Source: Fervidobacterium_A thailandense
GTDB taxonomy: Bacteria; Thermotogota; Thermotogae; Thermotogales; Fervidobacteriaceae
DNA: 64,000 nucleotides
Direction: 5' to 3' (one strand)
Assembly: GCF_041505935.1 (NCBI RefSeq)
Contig: NZ_CP140110.1
In this document: positions 55,878-64,000 of the stretch, one piece after another
Layout of the letters: every line of letters starts with the position of its first letter
How positions within the stretch are numbered: the first letter of the stretch is position 1
Notes under the pieces: generated by a model
The model's database searches: none
Told to the model about the DNA's origin: nothing
Seen by the model: the letters and a program-made list of their open reading frames with translations, nothing else
Made by a program: the position numbers and the translations under genes

Positions 55878-58685
55878 TCAAACTTCCAGCACATGGTACC
55901 CCATGTCCTTAAATTCCTCGTCGTGCGTAATAATCAAAACTTGGCCGAACTGTCCGAAGAAGTTCTTAAGATTCTCCGCGAACGCTTTCCGCCTTTCAAC
56001 ATCCAAGTTTATCGTAGGCTCGTCGAGGATGTAAAGGTCAGATTTTGTGAGTGTCTTGGCCAACGCTATGCGAAGTGCTATAGCAACACTCACCTGTTCA
56101 CCACCAGAAAGTAGTGAAAACTCTCTCTCGTTGTCTTGTTCATCTCTAAGCAAAAACACAAAGTTCTTTTCGGCAGTATCTATTCTAATTTCTTCGTTTT
56201 TCCCGCTTATCACACGGTAAGTCTGCGTGGCTATTTTTGAAATCGTATCGACCAATGTGGAAGTAATTTCAGCCCCCATTCGCTTAAGTTTCTCGCGAAA
56301 TTCTTTGGTTAGTTCCAACTTTCGTAGACACCTTTCCTTTTGAACTTTCAATTCATTAAGTTTTAGCATTTTTTCCTCTTTCTCCTCCAGCTGTTTTTCA
56401 AGGTTTTCAAGTTCTTTTTTGCATGAACCCATTTTCTCTTTTAGTCCAGCTAATTCGTTACTCAGTTCCTCCAACCGTTTTTCAACGCTCTTTCTCTTAT
56501 TCTCAAGCGCTTCCCTACTTTCAAAATTCCTCAAAGTATTTTCCAGTTCGTTGAGTCTTTCGGACAGTTCCTGTACTGATTTCAAAAGCTCTGACTTCCG
56601 CTTTTCCAAATCTTCGGTTCTTGATGCCAATGGTTCGGTTGATATGTACTCTTCGTATTTTGGACGCAGTTGCAGAAGGTCTTCCTCGAAAATTCTAACC
56701 TGATCTTCAAGTTCTTTAATCTTTCGTTCAATCTCACCGAACTCTCGGAGTTTCTTTTCAAGTTCTAAGAGCTCGTCTTCCACATTACGCTTACGCGCTT
56801 CCAAATTGCTTATCTCTTTTGAAATCTCCGCAGCACGATCGTTGAAATTTTTAATATCTCCTTCCAAATTCGAAATTTGGAGGTTCAAGTGTTTGATCTC
56901 GCTATCCAAACGTGCCTCCTGACTAACAATATATTCCAACTCTCGCTGCATTTTCTCTTTGTTCTCCAGAAGTGATCCGTCTTTCTCAAATTCACGTATT
57001 TGCACTTCCAGATGCTCCAGTTCCAACTTTTTTGCATTGAGTTGCTCTTTCAACTGGAGTAACTTAGCACGTTCTTCAAGGCTTTTTCGAATACCCAGAT
57101 CTACAGACTCAATTTTGTTTTTCGCAACAGCTATTTCATCCAGCTGCTCTCGCAACTTGGTAAGTTTTTCGTTGTATTCTTTTAATTGCGCGGTGTTACT
57201 TTCCACGAACTTTTCGAGTCCCCCAAGCAGTCTCAGATTTTGACACTGGTCCTTCAGGATCGGGCACAATCCGGATGAGAGTTTTTCCATAGTTTCCTTA
57301 ATCCTGGAAATCTCACTCTCCAAGCGCGATTTCTCGGTCACAATCTCCGATTCTACTTTGATAACGTCGTTTAACAAGCGTCGTTGCCTCTCAAGTTCTT
57401 CGATTTCTTTAGTAAGCGCGGCGATATCTTTTTCAACATCTCCTACTTGCTCAAGTTCTTTCTTCAAAGTTTTCGTTTTATCCAAAATCCTTGAGTATTC
57501 CTCGTACTTTACCTCAAACTCTTTCAGTCGACTCTGTAGCTCGATTCGGAGCTTTGTTGTTTCCTTAAGCTGGACAACTTTTTCTTCGAGTTGTCCGCGT
57601 AGGGATTGGAGTTCACCAGTCTTCACGAAGATCATCTCGTTGGTCTCCCGAATTTGGGATTCCTTCTCCTCTAATCGGTTTAGAATGTATTCTTGCTCCT
57701 TTTTGAGCTCAACCACTTTGTTCTCAAGTTCAGCCTTCTTCTGGGACATTTGGTAAGCTTTGTTAAGCTCATCTCTTAACTGCCTCAAGTTTGCCTCGAT
57801 CTCTCTAAATTTTTTGTAATCACTTTCCAAGAGTTTCAGTCTTTCCTTTGCTTGCTGCGATTGAACCAGATCGTTTTTCAGAGTTCTGAGTTGCTCGGTA
57901 CGAGTTTTTAACTCTGTTTTGATATTTCTTAGCTCTCCTTCCAATTTGTCAAGTTCCTCTGTTTTCGCCAGAACTTCTTCCCTTTCCTTTTTCAATTTGC
58001 TAACCTCTTCCTCAGCAAGTTGGATTTGTTCAGTAAGACTGTTGTAAAATTCCTTAGCCTTCTGGAGTTTTTCTTCAACGCCTTCGAATTTTTTAATTTC
58101 GACCTCGAATATCTGTTCGAGATCGTCAAGGTTTTTATACTTGTTTTCGTATTCTCTCTCAACCGAGCGGAACTGCTCTGATATTTTGTCGTAAACTTCT
58201 GTTTCAAGAATTCTGTTGAGTAGCTCCGCATTTTCCCGTTTACGCTGAAAGATGTCCGTCAGCTTGTTTTGATACGCACAGACGATATTACTGTAAAGTT
58301 CCACAAGATTGGCCCCTTCCAAACCTATAAGCTTACTTACCTTTTCGGTCACATTTACTTCATCCGTTGCTAAAATTATGCCATCCTTGGTTTTCAAGAT
58401 GTGTTGTGAAGGGTTAAATTTTCTAATGAGAACATACTCTACTCCGTCATTCCCAACAAACTCCAGGGAAACTGTAAAAGTCTTCTTGTTATTTCCACCT
58501 ACTCTGGAAACAAGGCTGCTTAACGATTTTTCAGTCTTCCAAAGCAGTGCCACACCGATAGCCTCAACAATAGAGGTCTTACCAGCTCCATTCTTTCCAA
58601 CGATCACGTTTATCCCAGGCTCGAACGAAAATTCCCTGTTCAAGTGAATTTTGAAATTTTCAAGCGTGATTTTCTTAATTATCAT
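55878..58685 (-). CDS. sbcC: SbcC/Rad50-type DNA repair ATPase
   Basis: 935 residues from ATG 58685, which overlaps the sbcD stop. Walker A GKNGAGKTS is at about 30-38; then two long coiled coils meet near residue 474. The ABC signature LLSGGEQVS and Walker B LYILDEPTINLD close the chain. With SbcD it forms a nuclease-ATPase that processes DNA ends and hairpins. The hook at the coiled-coil tip reads C-P-I-L-K-D-Q-C instead of the usual CXXC. The 27-codon upstream extension in the frame lies inside sbcD and is rejected. Confidence 0.93.
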   Translation of the reverse strand: MIIKKITLENFKIHLNREFSFEPGINVIVGKNGAGKTSIVEAIGVALLWKTEKSLSSLVSRVGGNNKKTFTVSLEFVGNDGVEYVLIRKFNPSQHILKTKDGIILATDEVNVTEKVSKLIGLEGANLVELYSNIVCAYQNKLTDIFQRKRENAELLNRILETEVYDKISEQFRSVEREYENKYKNLDDLEQIFEVEIKKFEGVEEKLQKAKEFYNSLTEQIQLAEEEVSKLKKEREEVLAKTEELDKLEGELRNIKTELKTRTEQLRTLKNDLVQSQQAKERLKLLESDYKKFREIEANLRQLRDELNKAYQMSQKKAELENKVVELKKEQEYILNRLEEKESQIRETNEMIFVKTGELQSLRGQLEEKVVQLKETTKLRIELQSRLKEFEVKYEEYSRILDKTKTLKKELEQVGDVEKDIAALTKEIEELERQRRLLNDVIKVESEIVTEKSRLESEISRIKETMEKLSSGLCPILKDQCQNLRLLGGLEKFVESNTAQLKEYNEKLTKLREQLDEIAVAKNKIESVDLGIRKSLEERAKLLQLKEQLNAKKLELEHLEVQIREFEKDGSLLENKEKMQRELEYIVSQEARLDSEIKHLNLQISNLEGDIKNFNDRAAEISKEISNLEARKRNVEDELLELEKKLREFGEIERKIKELEDQVRIFEEDLLQLRPKYEEYISTEPLASRTEDLEKRKSELLKSVQELSERLNELENTLRNFESREALENKRKSVEKRLEELSNELAGLKEKMGSCKKELENLEKQLEEKEEKMLKLNELKVQKERCLRKLELTKEFREKLKRMGAEITSTLVDTISKIATQTYRVISGKNEEIRIDTAEKNFVFLLRDEQDNEREFSLLSGGEQVSVAIALRIALAKTLTKSDLYILDEPTINLDVERRKAFAENLKNFFGQFGQVLIITHDEEFKDMGYHVLEV

Positions 58686-59853
58686 CCTTCCCATCCCCCA
58701 AGATGAAGTCAAGAAGTGCGTCAAATCTTTCAAAGAGTATGCTTGTATCGACAGACGCCTCTGCAATAATCGACTTAGCCCACTTGATAAATTCGTGAGT
58801 CTGGTTTATATTTTGATCGGAGGTAGAGAACGGATTTCTCCACGAAGATATGATCATTCTCTCAAGCATCTCTTTGCTGAACGTGGAGCGTTTAAAATCG
58901 ATTTTGGAAACGTTATCGTACTCAAGGTCAATCTGCACATGGAGCGCTCCTTTTTGCATTAAAAGCTTCTTAACCTCATCGGTTTTATAACACCCATCGT
59001 GAGAAATCTGGACTTTTAGAATCACCAACTCACCCTCATCCACGTTCAACTTCTCCGCATACTCATAAAGCTCCGTAGACAGGACTTTATGAATACTCCT
59101 TTTGCGTTTGTACGAAGGGTAGAAGTCGTACGTTCCATTTTCAAGATCGTACACAATAAACCCCTTCTCATCATCCTCGTACAGATCCCAGTATTCCAAG
59201 CTACCCGGTATAAAGAAGAACGGAGAATTCTCCGGATACGCACTGAACGAGTGAAAATGTCCTGCGGCAAAATATCGTACTTTTCCAGAAAAAAGATCCA
59301 CCACGTCTTTTGTTACGCAACCTGGCAAAAGTACATCCTCTGTTTTCCAGTTACTTATCGCTGTGTGGCAGATAACCACGTTGTTATTCCCATCAAGTCT
59401 TTTGGCCAATTCTGCAAGGACTTCACTGGTCAGCTCGCCGAAATACTGGATTCCGTAGATTTTGAAGCCGTGGATGTCGAAGGTTTTGAATTGGTAAGTT
59501 TCACCATCTTTGCAAACTTCCGGACACTCAATCAATTCCCTCTTTTCCAAGTACCTTATCCAGGATTCACTCTCGTATGCCCTGTCGTGGTTTCCAGCGA
59601 TAGCAAGTGTACGTATGCTATTATCTTTCAACTTGGTCAGTAATACCTCAGCCCTGTACAGTGTCTCCGCGTCTATCTTGTTTGAGTCAAAAAGATCACC
59701 AGCGATGATGAAGACATCAACACCCAACTCAATCGCGCGATCGACCACGTACTCGGCTGCCTTAAAGTAGTCCTCATACCTTGTTTCGGAATATCGATCC
59801 GATCCGCTTGGTTTCTTCCCTAAGTGCCAGTCGGATGTGTGGAGTAATTTCAC
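58675..59853 (-). CDS. sbcD: SbcD/Mre11-type nuclease
   Basis: 392 residues. The phosphoesterase motifs are complete: SDWHLGKK, AGDLFDSNK, GNHDRAYES, CHTAISN, and AGHFHSF. It supplies the nuclease activity of the SbcCD complex. The C-terminal capping and SbcC-binding region follows. The gene overlaps sbcC by 11 bases, which fits equal expression. Confidence 0.95.
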   Translation of the reverse strand: MKLLHTSDWHLGKKPSGSDRYSETRYEDYFKAAEYVVDRAIELGVDVFIIAGDLFDSNKIDAETLYRAEVLLTKLKDNSIRTLAIAGNHDRAYESESWIRYLEKRELIECPEVCKDGETYQFKTFDIHGFKIYGIQYFGELTSEVLAELAKRLDGNNNVVICHTAISNWKTEDVLLPGCVTKDVVDLFSGKVRYFAAGHFHSFSAYPENSPFFFIPGSLEYWDLYEDDEKGFIVYDLENGTYDFYPSYKRKRSIHKVLSTELYEYAEKLNVDEGELVILKVQISHDGCYKTDEVKKLLMQKGALHVQIDLEYDNVSKIDFKRSTFSKEMLERMIISSWRNPFSTSDQNINQTHEFIKWAKSIIAEASVDTSILFERFDALLDFILGDGKDDN

Positions 59854-59903
59854 AGAGCATCACCCCAGTTTAACACATAAACACCCGTTACTTTACAATG
59901 TCT

Positions 59904-60800
59904 TCAGAGTCGTTTCAGGTGGCACGCACGTTTGCTGCCGCTTAGTACCATCTCTGTTCGCTCTTGAAGGCCGAAGTAAACAATGTTGTCCAAAATACTC
60001 TTAAAATCTTTCAAGACCAGCAGGTCGTACGCCTTCCAGACCTGATCCAGGTAGCCGTACAATTTCTCTCGAATCACGTTCAGCGTTCGCTGTTTGATGT
60101 CTTCTGGATCAAGGGTTCGAGAATTTTCCCATTCCATGAGAAACCGTGATTTGTAGAATTCCAAAACAGGATTGTAACTTCCCTTTTTTAAGTCCTCTTC
60201 CAAGTCGTTGTACGCATCCAACAGGTATATCCACATACCAAGGTGTCTACCCAGGTGCTCCATAACCAACGCTTGATTCTCATCGCTCGCAACGGATTTA
60301 AATATCGCGGCCGTCAGATTACCAAATACAGTTGCTGCTTCATCCAGATCGCTGGATTTCCTTAGCTCAACTTCTTTCAACGTTTCCAAGTGACGTACCA
60401 CTACTATTTTCATTTCTTCCCACATTTTTAGACCTTTCGAATGTATCAACCCTGACAGAAATCTCTTAATCAAACTCCTTCCATCGACCGCGTCATCGAG
60501 CAACTTATATTTCAACAACAAAGCAAACGCACTTGCAGAATTTTCGACAGATTCTCCTGTAAAAATCCGAACTGGCTTCAGAGTAAGCCAGCAGAAATGC
60601 CTTTCCTCATTCAAACCCTTGCGCCCAGAGTTCAACGCCGCAAGAAGGATCGCAAAGAATACGGAGTCGTAAGAGAGGAAGAACCTTGCAAGAAAGCCGT
60701 GTTTCCTCACGGCAACGCAAACTCCGCAATAAAACTTCCTAAACTCAAGCCACTCGCGAATCTTCAGTTCCATTCGAACTGGTCGAACGTACCCAAACAT
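59904..60800 (-). CDS. DUF5685 family protein
   Basis: 298 residues, all helical by appearance. FGYVRPVRMELKIREWLEFRKFYCGVCVAVRKHG opens it, with FYCGVC as likely metal ligands, and DAYNDLEEDLKKGSYNP is another family landmark resembling Asp-rich prenyl-type helices. Function unknown; the family is often next to J-domain-like genes, as here. ATG 60800 overlaps the upstream stop as TAATG, with GGAGGAG further upstream. Confidence 0.75.
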   Translation of the reverse strand: MFGYVRPVRMELKIREWLEFRKFYCGVCVAVRKHGFLARFFLSYDSVFFAILLAALNSGRKGLNEERHFCWLTLKPVRIFTGESVENSASAFALLLKYKLLDDAVDGRSLIKRFLSGLIHSKGLKMWEEMKIVVVRHLETLKEVELRKSSDLDEAATVFGNLTAAIFKSVASDENQALVMEHLGRHLGMWIYLLDAYNDLEEDLKKGSYNPVLEFYKSRFLMEWENSRTLDPEDIKQRTLNVIREKLYGYLDQVWKAYDLLVLKDFKSILDNIVYFGLQERTEMVLSGSKRACHLKRL

Positions 60801-61174
60801 TAGATACAATCTCCTCCGGAACACTCACAACACGTATCGGCAGCCCAGATGCACGCACAGGCTGTGCAAAGGTCGCCACAATCTGGGCAACAATCTCCGC
60901 GTCTGTAATAACCACCGTAGTGCGGTCTGTAATGGCCCGGTCTGTAACCCTTGAATCTCTCGTCATCCGAGTTTTTTAATCTCAATATTTCCCGAAAACA
61001 TTCCTCGACTTCTTTCAAACGGTTCGACGCCACGTGCTCTAAAGCTGTTCCCTGATACCTTTCTGGACTTAATTTTCTCCTGAGCTCGTTATAAACGTTC
61101 AAAATAACATCGAATGGTGCATCTGGAGAAACCCCAAGTACGTCGAAGGGATTCCTTTTGCACGTTTCACTCAT
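60800..61174 (-). CDS. Degenerate J-domain-like protein with Cys-rich tail
   Basis: 124 residues from ATG 61174 behind GGAGAGGTG. Residues 6-70 follow the J-domain pattern (NPFDVLGVSPDAPFDVILNVYNELRRKLSPERYQG), but HPD is replaced by SPE, so it should not stimulate DnaK. The tail contains about ten cysteines (CCPDCGDLCTACAC, CCECSGGDC), a likely metal or disulfide cluster. It is coupled to the DUF5685 gene. Confidence 0.65.
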   Translation of the reverse strand: MSETCKRNPFDVLGVSPDAPFDVILNVYNELRRKLSPERYQGTALEHVASNRLKEVEECFREILRLKNSDDERFKGYRPGHYRPHYGGYYRRGDCCPDCGDLCTACACIWAADTCCECSGGDCI

Positions 61175-61191
61175 GATTAACACCTCTCCTT

Positions 61192-61199
61192 TCACATCG
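61192..61199. repeat. IS target repeat 1 (TCACATCG)
   Basis: First of three copies of the 8-bp target (others at 62511-62518 and 63830-63837). Confidence 0.85.
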
Positions 61200-62510
61200 T
61201 AGACTGTTCCACGGAATTATGAAAAACCAACCGAATTATTGTATAATTCCTTAAAAAGGGGTACACCCCCCTCCACCCCACGAAAGGAGGTATACCCATG
61301 CCAAGAAAACTCAACCTTCCTCAAAGACCTTCCTGCCCCTACTGCCATCATCCCAAAGTCTACGTCAATTCCCGCTACTTTCGCCGTGCTCCTGACGGCT
61401 CCCTTACCCAGGTCTTCAGCTTCATCTGCCAAAGCTGCAAACGCACTTTCTCCTTCCCAAAGGCCTCTCGCTCACCCAACCCTAACAAGCTCTTCAACTT
61501 CTCCTACCCCAGGTGCCCTCACTGCAACACTACCATGGAAATCTACAAAATTCGCTCTTCTTTCGTCCGTTTCCGCTGCCGTAAATGCAAGTATAAGTCT
61601 AACGTTTACTTACTCAAAAACTCCTCTCCTCAAACCAACCCCTTGCCTTTCTCCCCAAACTACCCTCTCTTCATCTGCCTTCTTGCCTTCATCCTCTTCT
61701 TCTCTAACCTCTCATTCAGACAAATCAGAAACGTCCTATCTCTCAACGGCTACTCCCCGAGTGTTTCTACCATCTACCGCTGGATAAAAGCACTCTCTTC
61801 TGCCATCAAGTTTACTCCCATCCATTTTGAGGTCCTTTGTGTCGATGAAAAGTTCGAAAAACTCGCTTCAAAGGGAAAGACCGATACTGTCTATGTCTTC
61901 CTTGCCGTTAGCTTCGATAACTACCTGATTGCTAACTTCCGTGTCTCTCTCAACCGTGATACGCTCCAAGCCATCAAGCTAATATCCCCTTGTCAGCCAA
62001 AGCTTGTGCTATCTGATGGATTAACCTCATACGCTCAAGCCTGTGAGTATCTGAACATTTCCCACAAAACCATCAGCTCCAGAGTAAATCAAGCGGTAGA
62101 ATCCAGAAACAGCCTTCTTGCGATGTTCACACAAATCAGAAGAGGATTCAAGAAGTTATCGAACGTGATTGAGTACATCAAAGCGTTCGTTGTGCTCCAC
62201 AACATCAAGCGGAAGTTGAGAATGCAAGAGCCAGGAGACTGGGTGAAGATACAAAGACCGCTGGTGGAGTACCTGGTGAATCATTTTGAAGAGCTATTTG
62301 CGTTTGGCTGAGTTGTGGAGCGTGTTGAGTAAATGAAAGTGGAATACTGAAGAAGTCAAGCTGCGAGAGCAGCGGAGATGATGATTTGTCAAAGCTGAGG
62401 AAAAGAGCATTTTTGAGTACTGAAGGAGATTTCAAAGACCGAGATTTTTATTGAAAACCGAGGGGGATACCCCCTGTCAATGTAACTTATTCATATCATC
62501 GAACAGTCTC
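61200..62510 (+). mobile_element. IS element, copy 1 (1311 bp)
   Basis: Bounded by TAGACTGTTC and GAACAGTCTC, 9-bp imperfect-ended inverted repeats, and flanked by TCACATCG. It carries one transposase gene. About 190 bases after the gene are non-coding and more diverged from copy 2 than the coding part. Confidence 0.88.
61298..62311 (+). CDS. Zinc-ribbon DDE transposase, copy 1
   Basis: 337 residues. Two N-terminal zinc ribbons (CPYCHHP...CQSC and CPHCNTT...CRKC), a helix-turn-helix (LSFRQIRNVLSLNGYSPSVSTIYRWIK) and a DDE core (D in LCVDEKFEK, D in LVLSDGLTSYA, E in NQAVESRNSL). The core resembles IS6/IS240-type enzymes. CGAAAGGAGG precedes the ATG; the gene seems functional. Confidence 0.9.
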   Translation: MPRKLNLPQRPSCPYCHHPKVYVNSRYFRRAPDGSLTQVFSFICQSCKRTFSFPKASRSPNPNKLFNFSYPRCPHCNTTMEIYKIRSSFVRFRCRKCKYKSNVYLLKNSSPQTNPLPFSPNYPLFICLLAFILFFSNLSFRQIRNVLSLNGYSPSVSTIYRWIKALSSAIKFTPIHFEVLCVDEKFEKLASKGKTDTVYVFLAVSFDNYLIANFRVSLNRDTLQAIKLISPCQPKLVLSDGLTSYAQACEYLNISHKTISSRVNQAVESRNSLLAMFTQIRRGFKKLSNVIEYIKAFVVLHNIKRKLRMQEPGDWVKIQRPLVEYLVNHFEELFAFG

Positions 62511-62518
62511 TCACATCG
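62511..62518. repeat. IS target repeat 2 (between the copies)
   Basis: TCACATCG, the only sequence between the two elements. Confidence 0.85.
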
Positions 62519-63829
62519 TAGACTGTTCCATGAAATTATGAAAAACCAACCGAATTATTGTATAATTCCTTAAAAAGGGGTACACCCCCCTCCACCCCAC
62601 GAAAGGAGGTATACCCATGCCAAGAAAACTCAACCTTCCTCAAAGACCTTCCTGCCCCTACTGCCATCATCCCAAAGTCTACGTCAATTCCCGCTACTTC
62701 CGCCGTGCTCCTGACGGCTCCCTTACCCAGGTCTTCAGCTTCATCTGCCCTAACTGCAAACGCACTTTCTCGTTCCCAAAAGCCCCTCGCTCTCCCAACC
62801 CTAACAAGCTCTTCAACTTCTCCTACCCCAGGTGCCCTCACTGCAACACTACCATGGAAATCTACAAAATTCGCTCTTCTTTCGTCCGTTTCCGCTGCCG
62901 TAAATGCAAGTATAAGTCTAACGTTTACTTACTCAAAAACTCCTCTCCTCAAACCAATATCCTGCCTTTCTCCCCAAACTATCCTCTCTTCATCTGCCTT
63001 CTTGCCTTCATCCTCTTCTTCTCTAACCTCTCATTCAGACAAATCAGAAACGTCCTATCTCTCAACGGCTACTCCCCGAGTGTTTCTACCATCTACCGCT
63101 GGATAAAAGCACTCTCTTCTGCCATCAAGTTTACTCCCATCCATTTTGAGGTCCTTTGTGTCGATGAAAAGTTCGAAAAACTCGCTTCAAAGGGAAAGAC
63201 CGATACCATCTATGTCTTCCTTGCCGTTAGCTTCGATAACTACCTGATTGCTAACTTCCGTGTCTCTCTCAACCGTGATACTCTTGAGGCCATCAAGCTA
63301 ATATTCCCTTGTCAGCCTAAGCTTGTGCTATCTGATGGATTAACCTCATACGCTCAAGCCTGTGAGTATCTGAACATTTCCCACAAAACCATCAGCTCCA
63401 GAGTAAATCAAGCGGTAGAATCCAGAAACAGCCTTCTTGCGATGTTCACGCAAATCAGAAGAGGGTTCAAGAAGTTATCGAACGTGATTGAGTACATCAA
63501 AGCATTTGTTGTGCTCCACAACATCAAACGGAAGTTGAGAATGCAAGAGCCGGGAGACTGGGTGAAGATACAAAGACCGCTGGTGGAGTACCTGGTGAAT
63601 CATTTTGAAGAGCTATTTGCGTTTGGCTGAGTTGTGGAGTGTGTTGAGTAAATGAAAGTGGAATACAGAAGAAGTTAAGCTGCGAGAGCAGCGGGGATGA
63701 TGTTTTGGCAAAGCTGAGGAAAATAGCGCTTTTGAGAGTCAAAAAAGATTTCAAAGACCGAAGTTTTTGTTGGAGACCGGGCGGCATACCCTTTACTATC
63801 GTACCCTAATCATATCGTCGAACAGACTC
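62519..63829 (+). mobile_element. IS element, copy 2 (1311 bp)
   Basis: The same length and orientation as copy 1, with ends TAGACTGTTC and GAACAGACTC. The copies differ by scattered substitutions, so this is not a fresh duplication. Confidence 0.88.
62617..63630 (+). CDS. Zinc-ribbon DDE transposase, copy 2
   Basis: 337 residues, the same domains and DDE residues as copy 1. Differences include CPNC for CQSC, KAPRS for KASRS, TNILPF for TNPLPF, TIYVF for TVYVF and TLEAIKLIF for TLQAIKLIS. Both frames are intact, which argues for selection or recent arrival of each copy. Confidence 0.9.
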   Translation: MPRKLNLPQRPSCPYCHHPKVYVNSRYFRRAPDGSLTQVFSFICPNCKRTFSFPKAPRSPNPNKLFNFSYPRCPHCNTTMEIYKIRSSFVRFRCRKCKYKSNVYLLKNSSPQTNILPFSPNYPLFICLLAFILFFSNLSFRQIRNVLSLNGYSPSVSTIYRWIKALSSAIKFTPIHFEVLCVDEKFEKLASKGKTDTIYVFLAVSFDNYLIANFRVSLNRDTLEAIKLIFPCQPKLVLSDGLTSYAQACEYLNISHKTISSRVNQAVESRNSLLAMFTQIRRGFKKLSNVIEYIKAFVVLHNIKRKLRMQEPGDWVKIQRPLVEYLVNHFEELFAFG

Positions 63830-63837
63830 TCACATCG
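63830..63837. repeat. IS target repeat 3 (TCACATCG)
   Basis: Third copy; it contains the TGA stop of the minus-strand membrane gene. Confidence 0.85.
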
Positions 63838-64000
63838 GGAACTTGTCTGTAAAATCCGTCAAACGACGCCTGAGAATCTTTTCAAAGCGTTGAAAAAGTA
63901 TTTCATAGATAAAAAACATAACTTCTAATCCAACCAACATAATCAGTACAATAACCGTCGATAAAGTGCCGCCGTCACTTACGTATCGTTGAACAAAATT
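63830..64000 (-). CDS. C-terminal end of a membrane protein, 5' part beyond window
   Basis: 56 codons open to the right edge, ending DKFPM and TGA. There is one membrane helix (LSTVIVLIMLVGLEVMFFI) and a basic end (RFEKILRRRLTDF). The stop lies within the target repeat, so the coding part escaped damage. Before the IS insertion it directly preceded the J-like gene. Family unknown. Confidence 0.6.
   Translation of the reverse strand, partial: NFVQRYVSDGGTLSTVIVLIMLVGLEVMFFIYEILFQRFEKILRRRLTDFTDKFPM

Noticed and set aside
62205..62435. Minus-strand frames at the ends of the two IS copies (also 63524-63787)
   Set aside because: They overlap the transposase 3' ends and non-coding tails, differ between copies in a non-coding manner and lack ribosome sites.
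1..64000. CRISPR array or prophage
   Set aside because: No regularly spaced direct repeats of 24-40 bases and no phage structural or integrase genes were seen; the repeats present are IS elements and the small-ORF duplication.

Overview
The window looks like chromosomal DNA of a thermophilic anaerobe of the order Thermotogales, most likely a Fervidobacterium-type organism. The indicators are a TrpB2-type tryptophan synthase, a short Mfd, an NAD-type malic enzyme, PerR/rubrerythrin/superoxide reductase detoxification without catalase, two transmembrane chemoreceptors, MreB coupled to FlgF/FlgG, a SbcCD pair, and an AAA-ATPase-like gene of a family abundant in this group. Promoters close to TTGACA-17-TATAAT, strong GGAGG ribosome sites and frequent bidirectional terminators make most transcription units readable. 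The species assignment is inference from gene content.

Layout. 1-1750: an AAA-ATPase-like gene cut by the left edge, a decayed IS fragment, then the cold-shock gene. 2052-4839: a glycosyltransferase, tRNA-Gly(CCC) and guaB. 4890-7214 (minus): an operon of a DUF2089-type protein, two polymer/beta-helix proteins and a small membrane protein. 7283-10398 (minus): a GH13 glycosidase, then cysE-cysK. 10577-11925: perR, rubrerythrin, superoxide reductase. 12000-14315 (minus): DUF554 protein, exported beta protein, malic enzyme. 14385-19213: PAS/GGDEF/EAL protein, DUF1576 transporter-like protein, a small unknown and an isochorismatase-like hydrolase. 19232-25654 (minus): tmcAL, mfd, two flagellar-export-like small proteins, Nudix, ispE. 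25844-29847: SLOG protein, EamA exporter, mreB, flgF, flgG. 29924-37095 (mostly minus): YgjP-like protease, nitroreductase, ATPase, DUF72, chemoreceptor, phosphoesterase-propeller protein. 37239-43245: membrane protein and a type IV minor-pilin operon whose first gene is broken by an IS4-type element. 43255-48187 (minus): an aspartokinase/homocysteine-synthesis/MetF operon behind an unusual leader. 48864-50615 (minus): cstA. 50948-52521: trpB2 behind a tryptophan-codon attenuator. 52606-60800: chemoreceptor (minus), iron alcohol dehydrogenase (plus), sbcC, sbcD and DUF5685 (minus). 60800-64000 (minus): a J-like Cys-rich protein and the end of a membrane gene, separated by two tandem IS copies.

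How the genes work together. Sulfur metabolism is a clear theme: CysE/CysK make cysteine, while aspartokinase, the DUF39-ferredoxin protein, the COG2122 protein and MetF form a compact route from aspartate and sulfide to homocysteine and methyl-folate. Redox control is a second theme: PerR with its detoxification enzymes, and alcohol dehydrogenase with Rex-like sites. Surface and motility functions (MreB, FlgF/G, chemoreceptors, pseudopilins) make up a third.

Most notable observations: (1) an apparently complete ribosome-mediated tryptophan attenuator (four consecutive Trp codons, three mutually exclusive hairpins) in front of a solitary trpB2; (2) a possible attenuator made of alternative pairings, preceded by a tandemly duplicated small-ORF pair, in front of the homocysteine operon; (3) an IS insertion with an unusually long target duplication that splits a PilY1-like Ca-loop protein; (4) two diverged 1311-bp IS copies in tandem, sharing three copies of one 8-bp target, placed exactly between the stop codon of one gene and the ribosome site of the next.
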